A DNA stretch of 13,844 nucleotides from Pseudomonadota bacterium (GCA_021795795.1 JAJYPA010000184.1:1-13844), one strand, 5' to 3'; positions 8,473-13,247 are shown, counted from the stretch's first letter. A program made the numbers and translations. Notes: generated by a model not told the origin, from the sequence alone.

Positions 8473-8866
8473 ATTTATGCTCTCATTTTATCTGATACAT
8501 TATTCAACTTTAGGCTGAGTCATGGATAGCTTGACGGCAGATACAAAAATCTGTAGACACATCTACTGGCTTGATTGGGTATGACTTAAACTGCCACTTC
8601 CATTTTGATCATAAAACCCTCGTTTTTGCATTATGTCATTGGGCTGCCATGGAACAAGGACTGGAGCCTTACGTCAACCTGTTGCCAATCCGGAGGCTAT
8701 GGCAATAGGTAATAGCACCAGGCCAGATCCATGAGACGCCACAAAGTAAGACAATTTGCATCATTGTGTCTGGTGGGCGCCTGGCGGACCAGGGGGAGAG
8801 GCCTGGTTTTGCTGGGTTCTCCACCTGCCGGGTAGGGGCTGTTTTGAGACATTACGATGAGGCTAC
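8473..8866. other. Non-coding stretch upstream of the glycosyltransferase gene
   Basis: Nothing here looks like a real gene. It contains the promoter region of the glycosyltransferase gene near 8473-8520 (a TAAAAT-type -10 without a good -35). There is an inverted TTGCCA/TGGCAA pair at 8682-8705 and a short GTAGA/TCTAC hairpin at 8553-8566. A plus-strand frame ending in WAAMEQGLEPYVNLLPIRRLW (bases about 8639-8710) could be a decayed transposase tail, but I cannot name a family. This is the boundary between the imported A+T-rich cargo and the plasmid backbone. Confidence 0.4.
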
Positions 8867-9325
8867 TCATTCCGGCAACCAACCATCCCGCAAAACATCT
8901 TCCACCGACCAAGGGCAAACATCAGGAAAGACAGACTCCTTCAGCCCCGTTTCCAATGCCGCGCTGCTGGAAGCGTCCTGCCAGGCTTTAGGCAGCAACA
9001 CGGGCAAACTCGGCCTCAGACTGGGGGACATCTCGAAAAAATCCCGCAAGGAAAGACGTTGCTCCTTGATGGTGAGTTGCCAGCTCGTCGATCTCTTCTC
9101 TGACTGCCAATGCCACTTGATGAGATGCATGAGCAACACCCGTAGGCGGCTCTTCAGTTCATTACGCTGACTGCGGCCCATGCTCTCGATTTCCTCGACC
9201 AGGTTGTCCCAATCCAAAGCCGCAACCTGACGAGCCTTGAGAGCCTGCCCCTGCTCATCAATCCAAGCCAAAAAGTCCTGCTCATAGAGATTCGAGGCCT
9301 GCTCCAGTTGCCTTGCTGTTGCCAT
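8867..9325 (-). CDS. DUF29 family protein
   Basis: The 152-residue protein shows the DUF29 pattern throughout: an N-terminal LYEQDFLAWIDEQ (residues 13-25), LDWDNLVEEIESMGRSQRNELKSRLRVLLMHLIKW (about 38-72), and a C-terminal region with CPWSVEDVL. DUF29 proteins are small helical proteins of unknown function, often present in many copies in cyanobacteria and acidophilic or sulfur-oxidising Proteobacteria. The ATG at 9325 follows GGAGG with a six-base gap, a strong ribosome-binding site. The gene lies between the cargo block and the origin and reads away from the origin. It is not a known part of IncQ backbones, so it is accessory. Nothing in the sequence suggests a catalytic site. Confidence 0.8.
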   Translation of the reverse strand: MATARQLEQASNLYEQDFLAWIDEQGQALKARQVAALDWDNLVEEIESMGRSQRNELKSRLRVLLMHLIKWHWQSEKRSTSWQLTIKEQRLSLRDFFEMSPSLRPSLPVLLPKAWQDASSSAALETGLKESVFPDVCPWSVEDVLRDGWLPE

Positions 9326-9397
9326 GGCATGCCTCCAGTCGACATGAGGTTCTGCGTGGAAGGATAGAACAGAGGGCCAGAGGAAGGGAAGGGAAGA

Positions 9398-9423
9398 GGG
9401 CGGCGGGCGGGGGGTGTGTCTGC
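9398..9423 (-). repeat. GC-rich dispersed repeat, copy 4 (next to oriV)
   Basis: On the minus strand it reads GCAGACACACCCCCC followed by GCCCGCCGCCC, the same core as the copies at 175-207, 12479-12505 and 13222-13247. The plus strand is a run of G blocks that could fold into a quadruplex. It lies between the DUF29 gene start and the hairpins of the probable origin. Confidence 0.65.
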
Positions 9424-9437
9424 AAGCGAAGCGCGCA

Positions 9438-9450
9438 GGCCCGAAGGGCC
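9438..9450. repeat. Hairpin GGCCC-GAA-GGGCC
   Basis: This is a perfect 5-bp stem with a GAA loop. A second hairpin 36 bases on has the same loop. It is a candidate part of a primase start site (ssi) of the origin. Confidence 0.6.
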
Positions 9451-9485
9451 GTAGGGAGCAAGGCTTCAGACGTCGCCATCAGGCG

Positions 9486-9500
9486 GCGGCTGAAAGCCGC
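9486..9500. repeat. Hairpin GCGGCT-GAA-AGCCGC
   Basis: This is a perfect 6-bp stem with a GAA loop, matching the loop of the hairpin at 9438-9450. Single-stranded GNA-type loops are unusually stable, which would suit recognition on the displaced strand. Confidence 0.6.
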
Positions 9501-9509
9501 GTATGCTGG

Positions 9510-9527
9510 ATAATCTTGGAAGATTAT
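9510..9527. repeat. Palindrome ATAATCTT-GG-AAGATTAT
   Basis: Eight-base perfect arms are separated by two bases, and the sequence is A+T-rich unlike its GC-rich neighbours. It lies about 60 bases before the first iteron. It could be a hairpin on single-stranded DNA or a protein-binding palindrome at the origin. Confidence 0.6.
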
Positions 9528-9587
9528 GGATAGAAAATTGAAAGCCATGACAACTCGTTGCCACTGTTGGGTTTTTTGGGATTTAGC

Positions 9588-9664
9588 GGGTGGCGTTAGG
9601 GCATGGGTTGGGTGGCGTTAGGGCATGGGTTGGGTGGCGTTAGGGCATGGGTTGGGCGGCGTTA
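9588..9664. repeat. Iterons: three identical 22-bp direct repeats plus a partial fourth
   Basis: The unit starts GGGTGGCGTTAGGGCATGGG and ends TT. Perfect copies are at 9588-9609, 9610-9631 and 9632-9653. A partial copy, GGGCGGCGTTA, follows at 9654-9664 with one mismatch in 11 bases and contains the repC stop codon. The 22-bp length is that of IncQ-2 iterons, and the three-and-a-half copy arrangement recalls RSF1010, whose iterons are 20 bp. RepC is the expected binder, and copy number and incompatibility normally depend on these repeats. Confidence 0.92.
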
Positions 9665-10549
9665 CGCCGGGGCGCAACTTTTCCATGCTGGTCTCTTGAT
9701 CTTGAATTTGCCCTTGGCATACTCATTCACCGTCCAGCCCACAGCCACAAGCTCGACCAGCGTCTTGCGAATCGTCTGACGGCGGGTCTTGATCGTATTG
9801 GGATTTGCGGCCAGATCCGGCCAGACGTAGCCGCAAAGCGTATCCATTTTTACCTCATCGGCTTTGCCGGGGTCGATCCAGCCGCACAGTCGTTGATGGA
9901 TCAATCGCGCCGGATCGGTCTGTAGCGCCCGCACTTCGACCATGTCGATCCGCGTGTGAGGTCTCTGCCCTACGATAGCTTCTGCAAGCCTGGGGTTCAG
10001 TGCCACGAACATCTTGCCACTATCCTCGTCGCTTGCGTACTCGGACAGGATACGGAACCCCTGCCGTCTGCCTCCTCTCTGAATAATTACTGAGACCTTC
10101 CACAACCGCTCAATGCTCTCCCGGATGACACGGAAAGCGCCGCCACTGTCTGTTGCGTATCCAAGTTCATACGCAAGTTGCCGAAAACTCCCTTTAGCAA
10201 TCATCGCATCCTGCTCTTTGGCGTCCCATTGAAGATCGAGCAAAAGACGCATCTGTTGTCCTATTGGGTTCTCTGACTCAGGCTTTAACAGTATGCCTCT
10301 GCCGCTATCGCCAGAAATCGCAGCCATAGCAATAAGCCCTTGCAAAACGCGCATGTCGTCTACGCCTAGCGGCTCTGGGCCGCTGAACTCAACTCGATCT
10401 TCTCCATAGGTGTAGGTCACGTCCAGTTTGAGTTTCTTCCGATCACCCCGTTTGAGGCTGCGGAACAGACCTGGGGTCAAGCAATGCGCAGGATCGTGTC
10501 GCGCATGTGTTAAATTAAAACTCATCGCAGATCCCTTTTCTCTTGCCAT
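9662..10549 (-). CDS. repC: RepC, iteron-binding replication initiator of IncQ plasmids
   Basis: The 295-residue protein aligns by eye with RSF1010 RepC over its whole length. Shared blocks include HARHDPAHCLTPGLFR (15-30), KLDVTYTYG, VEFSGPEPLG, IERLWKVSVI, QGFRILSEYASDE, LIHQRLCGWIDPGK and MDTLCGYVWP, with a similar tail GWTVNEYAKGKFKIKRP. RepC binds the iterons and opens oriV. I chose ATG 10549 because AAAGGAG lies seven bases upstream and because its distance to the HARHDPAHC block matches RSF1010 RepC. An ATG eight codons later also has a GGGA upstream. The gene overlaps the end of repA by 35 bases, which suggests translational coupling, and its stop codon lies inside the partial iteron. 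It is slightly longer than RSF1010 RepC. Confidence 0.95.
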   Translation of the reverse strand: MAREKGSAMSFNLTHARHDPAHCLTPGLFRSLKRGDRKKLKLDVTYTYGEDRVEFSGPEPLGVDDMRVLQGLIAMAAISGDSGRGILLKPESENPIGQQMRLLLDLQWDAKEQDAMIAKGSFRQLAYELGYATDSGGAFRVIRESIERLWKVSVIIQRGGRRQGFRILSEYASDEDSGKMFVALNPRLAEAIVGQRPHTRIDMVEVRALQTDPARLIHQRLCGWIDPGKADEVKMDTLCGYVWPDLAANPNTIKTRRQTIRKTLVELVAVGWTVNEYAKGKFKIKRPAWKSCAPA

Positions 10550-11384
10550 TACCCATCTCCTTTCTCGCCGGTAACAGCGTAACCGGCATCAGAACTCCAC
10601 CCTCAGCCCGCTTGAACCAACGATCCTCGATAGGCTCGCCATAGTTGTTCTTCGGCACGCTGAACCGGACATAATAATTCCTACGGTCGCCAATGGGCTC
10701 CAGGCTGATGGAGTCCGACCACAGCTCTGCCTCATCAGGAGCCATCTTGGATAATGCCGCGCCCCAGCGTGCGTTATCAGTCAGTATCGACGCTCCACGG
10801 GCCGCATGCTGCTGATCGCCTTGCCCGGATGCCGCACTGCTTTTGCTAACGTGATGCAGAAATAGGACTGCTGCGCCGGTCTGCGCCGCCAGGTACTCCA
10901 AGGCCTGCAATAGCCTGCCCATGTCGCCGTTGGAGTTCTCGTCGAGCTGGTGAACCCGGCTGATGGTATCGATCACAATCAGCCGCGCCCCATCGCAATA
11001 CTCCAGCAACCGGGCCATGTGCTCGTCCTTCATCACGTCCAACCGCTTGCCCATCAGCGGTTCGAGCGTCAGATGCTCAGCAATGGCGTCCCGCGCTGCC
11101 GGATTCAGGTGCTTGCCAATGCTATACAACCGACGAAGCAAAACCGGCTCCGGATCTTCCGCCGCCAGGTAGACCACACGCCCGGTATGTCCAGGCTGCA
11201 AATTCAGCAAATCGCCGCCTGCAACACTGCAAGCCACACCCATCGCCGCCTCCAGCACCAGGAAGCTCTTACCGGTGGCCCCTGGCGAGAACAGAGCTCC
11301 TACACTCCCTGCCAGAAAACCGGGCAACACAAAGTCCAGCCCTGGCGGTTCATTGGTGAAGGCCGCCATAATGTCTAAAGCCAT
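10515..11384 (-). CDS. repA: RepA, hexameric replicative DNA helicase of IncQ plasmids
   Basis: The 289-residue protein follows RSF1010 RepA closely: LDFVLPGFLAGSVGALFSPGATGKS with the P-loop at 33-40, where Ser replaces the first Gly as in RSF1010. Then come VYLAAEDPEP (Glu76), LIVIDTISR (Walker B, Asp139), AAVLFLHHVSK (171-181) and GDQQHAARGAS (189-199). It is a RecA-fold ring helicase that unwinds oriV with 5'-3' polarity. The start ATG 11384 has GGAG eight bases upstream, and the N-terminus MALDIMAAFTNEPPGLDFVLP fits the family. A copy of its leader and first ten codons is found 410 bases upstream (11766-11809). A GC-rich hairpin (11418-11452) lies in its leader. It is slightly longer than RSF1010 RepA at the C-terminus. 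Confidence 0.95.
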   Translation of the reverse strand: MALDIMAAFTNEPPGLDFVLPGFLAGSVGALFSPGATGKSFLVLEAAMGVACSVAGGDLLNLQPGHTGRVVYLAAEDPEPVLLRRLYSIGKHLNPAARDAIAEHLTLEPLMGKRLDVMKDEHMARLLEYCDGARLIVIDTISRVHQLDENSNGDMGRLLQALEYLAAQTGAAVLFLHHVSKSSAASGQGDQQHAARGASILTDNARWGAALSKMAPDEAELWSDSISLEPIGDRRNYYVRFSVPKNNYGEPIEDRWFKRAEGGVLMPVTLLPARKEMGNGKRKGICDEF

Positions 11385-11400
11385 TTCATGATCTCCTGCG
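11356..11400 (-). repeat. repA translation-start region, original copy of a direct duplication
   Basis: Bases 11356-11384 match 11766-11794 at 28 of 29 positions, and similarity continues through the ribosome-binding site (ATGATCTCC on the plus strand) and more weakly to about 11418. The segment holds the repA Shine-Dalgarno sequence and the codons for MALDIMAAFT. Confidence 0.85.
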
Positions 11401-11417
11401 TAGATCGTGGATGGTGA

Positions 11418-11452
11418 GGCCCCGGCTGGTGCACCAACACCGCGCCGGGGCC
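11418..11452. promoter_or_regulatory. Strong GC hairpin in the repA leader
   Basis: The 9-bp perfect arms GGCCCCGGC and GCCGGGGCC enclose a 17-base loop that itself contains the palindrome TGGTGCACCA. It lies directly after the stop codon of the second BrnA-like gene and about 35 bases before the repA start. No T tract follows in the minus-strand direction, so it is not a classical intrinsic terminator. It could attenuate, protect an mRNA end, or bind a regulator. Confidence 0.6.
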
Positions 11453-11460
11453 GACTAGTT

Positions 11461-11763
11461 TCATGCCTTATGCACTGAGCGAAGCATCGCTTCTCTCAAA
11501 ATAGCATTCATCCGGGTTTGATAGCCCTTGCCTTGGCTCTTGAGCCATGCCATCACATCCGCATCGATCCGCACCGAAGCGTGCGTCTTCACCGGCTTGA
11601 AAAAAGGGTTCGGGACCGCTCGCGCCCAAAACGCTTCATCCAGCGGCGGTATGTCGCTGTAGTCGATTTCGCTGTCCGGCTTCTCCGCCAGCGCCTTGAG
11701 TTCCGCCTTACGCTCTTCGGTCAGCGGCGGCAATTCGCTTCGTTTGTACCTAACCGTGCTCAT
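11461..11763 (-). CDS. Second BrnA-like antitoxin-type protein (no toxin gene of its own)
   Basis: The 100-residue protein shares its architecture with the BrnA encoded just upstream: KAELKALAEKPDSEIDYSDIPPLDEAFWARA (about 18-48), then SVRIDADVMAWLKSQGKGYQTRMNAILREA (about 64-93), the C-terminal ribbon-helix-helix-like region of BrnA antitoxins. No second BrnT follows; repA comes next. It may help neutralise BrnT, repress the toxin promoter, or control repA; by position it parallels the third gene (pasC) of the pTF-FC2 pas system, though it is a different family. Its ATG has no Shine-Dalgarno sequence of its own but overlaps the end of a 14-codon leader frame that has one, so translation is probably coupled. 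Confidence 0.75.
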   Translation of the reverse strand: MSTVRYKRSELPPLTEERKAELKALAEKPDSEIDYSDIPPLDEAFWARAVPNPFFKPVKTHASVRIDADVMAWLKSQGKGYQTRMNAILREAMLRSVHKA

Positions 11764-11794
11764 AAGTGAAGGCCGCCATAATGTCTAGAGCCAT
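11750..11794 (-). CDS. 14-codon leader peptide copied from the RepA N-terminus
   Basis: It encodes MALDIMAAFTYEHG; the first ten residues are identical to RepA. AAGGAG lies six bases before the ATG. The TAG stop at 11750-11752 comes shortly after the ATG of the BrnA-like gene at 11763, so ribosomes finishing the leader could reinitiate there. I infer a translation-coupling leader created by duplication of the repA start. A neutral remnant is the alternative. Confidence 0.6.
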   Translation of the reverse strand: MALDIMAAFTYEHG

Positions 11795-11809
11795 GATGAT
11801 CTCCTTGCG
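11766..11809 (-). repeat. Duplicated repA translation-start region, second copy
   Basis: The plus-strand sequence from GTGAAGGCCGCCATAATGTC through the ribosome-binding site to TTGCG repeats 11356-11400, with one substitution in the first 29 bases and small changes afterwards. The intervening 410 bases hold the second BrnA-like gene. Confidence 0.85.
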
Positions 11810-11829
11810 ATCGTTGTGGTTAGGTGATA

Positions 11830-11846
11830 GCCGGAGTCCATCCGGC
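11830..11846. promoter_or_regulatory. Hairpin upstream of the leader peptide
   Basis: GCCGGA-GTCCA-TCCGGC, a perfect 6-bp stem, lies about 36 bases before the leader start. The repA leader has a hairpin at almost the same distance from its start, so the duplicated units share layout as well as sequence. Confidence 0.5.
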
Positions 11847-11862
11847 CATCCACCGCCTATCG

Positions 11863-12159
11863 TTAATTCGAGCGCACCTTGTGTGCCTCAACGTAAGAGC
11901 GCAAGACGGCATTCATGCGAGACTGATACCGCTTGCCGGTGCACTTGAAAAACTCTAACACTTCGGCATCAATGCGCAGCGTGATTTGTTTCTTGGTGTG
12001 AGGCAACTCCTCTGCGGCCTTCATCCAGACAGCATTGGGCAAGCTTGGCGCGTCACTGTAGTCAATCTGCTCATCGGGCATTGAGGCCACAGCTTCCAAT
12101 CTCGCCTTCTGCTCACCACTCACTTGCGGCGGCTTCTTGAGGTCAAGAGTTCGCTTCAC
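11863..12159 (-). CDS. brnA: BrnA antitoxin
   Basis: The protein shows the BrnA pattern: SGEQKARLEAVASMPDEQIDYSDAPSLPNAVWMKAAEE in the first half, then KKQITLRIDAEVLEFFKCTGKRYQSRMNAVLRSYVEAHK, the C-terminal ribbon-helix-helix-type DNA-binding and dimer region. BrnA neutralises the ribonuclease BrnT and represses their shared promoter. I prefer the GTG start at 12159 (98 residues), which has AGGAAG seven bases upstream and overlaps brnT by 17 bases. An ATG at 12183 (106 residues) with GAGG upstream is also possible. The gene follows brnT in the usual toxin-first order of this family. Confidence 0.85.
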   Translation of the reverse strand: MKRTLDLKKPPQVSGEQKARLEAVASMPDEQIDYSDAPSLPNAVWMKAAEELPHTKKQITLRIDAEVLEFFKCTGKRYQSRMNAVLRSYVEAHKVRSN

Positions 12160-12421
12160 GATATTGCTTCCTTTCGTCGGCATTAGCTTTCCTCGCAGAA
12201 ATAAGGCGGATAGTGTCCTCACCTCGAACGGTGTAGACCACATGCAGAACGGCAGGGTAGGCAAAACCAATGGTAGCCCAACGATCTTCCCCATAGTCTT
12301 CGCGCCCGTCGTAGGTCTCAATTCGCCCAGAGTCGTAAAAAACCAGCACAGCATCCTCGAAAGAAACACCGTGCTTCCTCAGATTTCGCTCTGCCTTTTC
12401 GGCGTCCCATTCGAGTTCCAT
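12143..12421 (-). CDS. brnT: BrnT ribonuclease toxin
   Basis: The 92-residue protein starts MELEWDAEKAERNLRKHGVSFEDAVLVFYD, the typical BrnT opening (W-D-x-x-K-x-x-x-N-x-x-K-H-x-V-S-F-E). It continues with EDRWATIGFAYPAVLHVVYTVRGEDTIRLISARKANADERKQY, containing the family's IG, VVYT and RLISAR-A blocks. BrnT is a RelE-like ribosome-independent RNase that slows growth by cutting mRNA, and on a plasmid it promotes retention. The ATG at 12421 is chosen because homology begins there; the open frame extends far upstream through the GC-rich kfrA region but that part is a shadow. A TATAAT box ends nine bases before the ATG, so the transcript is nearly leaderless. Toxin and antitoxin overlap. Confidence 0.9.
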   Translation of the reverse strand: MELEWDAEKAERNLRKHGVSFEDAVLVFYDSGRIETYDGREDYGEDRWATIGFAYPAVLHVVYTVRGEDTIRLISARKANADERKQYREANS

Positions 12422-12430
12422 AGCGCTCTC

Positions 12431-12459
12431 ATTATAGCTACGCTTTGTAGTTATATAAA
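12431..12459 (-). promoter_or_regulatory. brnTA promoter
   Basis: On the minus strand, TTTATA (12454-12459) and a consensus TATAAT (12431-12436) are 17 bases apart. Transcription should start near 12424, only a few bases before the brnT ATG. Confidence 0.65.
12433..12455. promoter_or_regulatory. Candidate BrnA operator
   Basis: The inverted repeat TATAGCTAC-GCTTT-GTAGTTATA (one mismatch between arms) covers the spacer and overlaps both the -10 and -35 boxes of the brnT promoter. That is where a ribbon-helix-helix antitoxin repressor would block transcription. Confidence 0.5.
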
Positions 12460-12478
12460 GACGGCTTCCGGAACCGCA

Positions 12479-12505
12479 AAAGACACACCCCGCCCCGCCG
12501 CCGCC
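12479..12505 (+). repeat. GC-rich dispersed repeat, copy 2 (immediately after kfrA)
   Basis: It reads AAAGACACACCCC followed by GCCCC, GCC, GCC units. It begins right after the kfrA stop codon (kfrA is on the minus strand) and is inverted relative to the copy at 13222-13247 on the other side of kfrA. Confidence 0.7.
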
Positions 12506-12506
12506 C

Positions 12507-13079
12507 TCAGCCTCCAACCGTTCCAATGATCGGCACCATGCGGGACCGCCACTCGGATAATTGCCGCTCCAGGGCTTCCACCTGTCCCTGGGCCTTCGCC
12601 GCCGTCTCCCGCGCTTCCATGGCCTCCTGCCGCAAACGCTCGATCTCCTGCGCCTGACGCTCGATGACCAGGCCCATTTCGGCGCTCTCCACGACAGCGG
12701 CCTCCAGCTCGGCGCGGATCTGGTCCAGCTCCGCCGCCAGGGTATCGGCCAACTCCACGGCCTCCGCCCGCTCCTGCTCCATCTCGGTCCGGGCACCATC
12801 GAGGGCCGCCCGTTCCACCTGGAGCCGCTCCTGTGCCAACGCCGAGGCCTGCGCCCAGATAGCCGCCGCCAGATCCGAGGCCTGCGATACGACGCTCTCC
12901 GGCGCGGGTTCCCTCGATGGAGCGGGTTGCGTCTGCCTGGCCCGCCATTCGGTCATCGCCTCGCTGATGGTGGTATAGCTCCCTCCGCCGACCGCCCGGC
13001 GTACCGCCGAGAGGGTGGGCCGCTCGCCCGCCTCCGCCAACGTCGTTGCCGCCGCCCAAATGTCCTCTTTCGTCGCCAT
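12507..13079 (-). CDS. kfrA: KfrA-like plasmid DNA-binding coiled-coil regulator
   Basis: The 190-residue protein has an N-terminal KfrA_N-type helix-turn-helix (MATKEDIWAAATTLAEAGERPTLSAVRRAVGGGSYTTISEAMTEW, residues 1-45). A long Ala/Glu/Gln-rich coiled coil follows (about 60-178: EQERAEAVELADTLAAEL, ERQAQEIERLRQEA). KfrA proteins of IncP and related plasmids bind DNA, repress their own promoter and support stable maintenance, with the coiled coil driving oligomers. The ATG at 13079 is chosen because AAGGAG lies six bases upstream; another ATG two codons earlier directly abuts that site. A palindrome overlaps the expected transcription start. The gene sits between mobA/repB and the toxin-antitoxin genes and is flanked by inverted copies of a GC-rich repeat. 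Confidence 0.88.
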   Translation of the reverse strand: MATKEDIWAAATTLAEAGERPTLSAVRRAVGGGSYTTISEAMTEWRARQTQPAPSREPAPESVVSQASDLAAAIWAQASALAQERLQVERAALDGARTEMEQERAEAVELADTLAAELDQIRAELEAAVVESAEMGLVIERQAQEIERLRQEAMEARETAAKAQGQVEALERQLSEWRSRMVPIIGTVGG

Positions 13080-13095
13080 AACCATCTCCTTAGCA

Positions 13096-13124
13096 ATATG
13101 TAATAGTAATATGATACTACATAT
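13096..13124. promoter_or_regulatory. Candidate KfrA operator over the kfrA transcription start
   Basis: A 29-bp imperfect palindrome has outer arms ATATGTA and TACATAT, with ten-base arms differing at one position, and a nested TAGTA...TACTA. It starts five bases after the -10 box, so a bound protein would cover the transcription start. KfrA proteins are known autorepressors. Confidence 0.6.
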
Positions 13125-13128
13125 CACT

Positions 13129-13134
13129 ATTATA
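13129..13134 (-). promoter_or_regulatory. kfrA promoter -10 box
   Basis: A consensus TATAAT is found on the minus strand. The matching -35 position (13152-13157) reads GGAGCG, a poor match, so the promoter may need an activator or be weak. Confidence 0.5.
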
Positions 13135-13156
13135 AACGAGATCCCTATCGCCGCTC

Positions 13157-13169
13157 CGTCACAGTGACG
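13157..13169. promoter_or_regulatory. Palindrome CGTCAC-A-GTGACG upstream of the kfrA promoter
   Basis: Perfect six-base arms around a single central base touch the -35 position of the kfrA promoter. It looks like a dimeric regulator site and is unrelated in sequence to the A+T-rich palindrome downstream. Confidence 0.45.
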
Positions 13170-13221
13170 ACCCGCAACCACCCACACCAAAGCCAGAAAC
13201 CGTTTCCTCGGCGGTCAGCCA

Positions 13222-13247
13222 CGGGCGGGGGCGGGGGGTGTGTCTTT
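13222..13247 (-). repeat. GC-rich dispersed repeat, copy 3 (after mobA/repB)
   Basis: On the minus strand it reads AAAGACACACCCCCC followed by GCCCCC and GCCCG. The first two bases belong to the mobA/repB stop codon. It is an inverted partner of the copy at 12479-12505. Confidence 0.7.

Larger units (their letters stand above)
9430..9664. other. oriV: Probable vegetative origin oriV of the IncQ type
   Basis: This segment combines features of a strand-displacement origin: three consecutive small perfect hairpins (9438-9527), a T-run/A+T-richer segment (about 9528-9585), and three and a half 22-bp direct repeats (9588-9664) next to repC. In RSF1010 and IncQ-2 plasmids, RepC binds the iterons, RepA helicase enters at the A+T-rich part, and RepB primase starts synthesis at hairpin-bearing ssi sites. 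The order here, hairpins then A+T-richer DNA then iterons then repC, fits that scheme. The ssi role of these hairpins is my inference. Confidence 0.75.

Noticed and set aside
9588..9664. CRISPR-like array
   Set aside because: The 22-bp repeats are directly contiguous, with no spacers, and lie at repC; they are iterons.
10950..11378. Plus-strand frame antisense to repA
   Set aside because: repA is unambiguous on the other strand, and the antisense translation has no family features.
12143..12799. BrnT frame extended to 218 codons
   Set aside because: The extra N-terminal part is an Arg/Trp/Ser-rich shadow of kfrA in GC-rich DNA. BrnT homology starts at the ATG at 12421, and a promoter lies just before it.
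12561..13103. Plus-strand frames antisense to kfrA and to mobA/repB (also 13164-13655)
   Set aside because: These are GC-rich shadow frames with low-complexity translations; kfrA and repB on the minus strand have clear family patterns.
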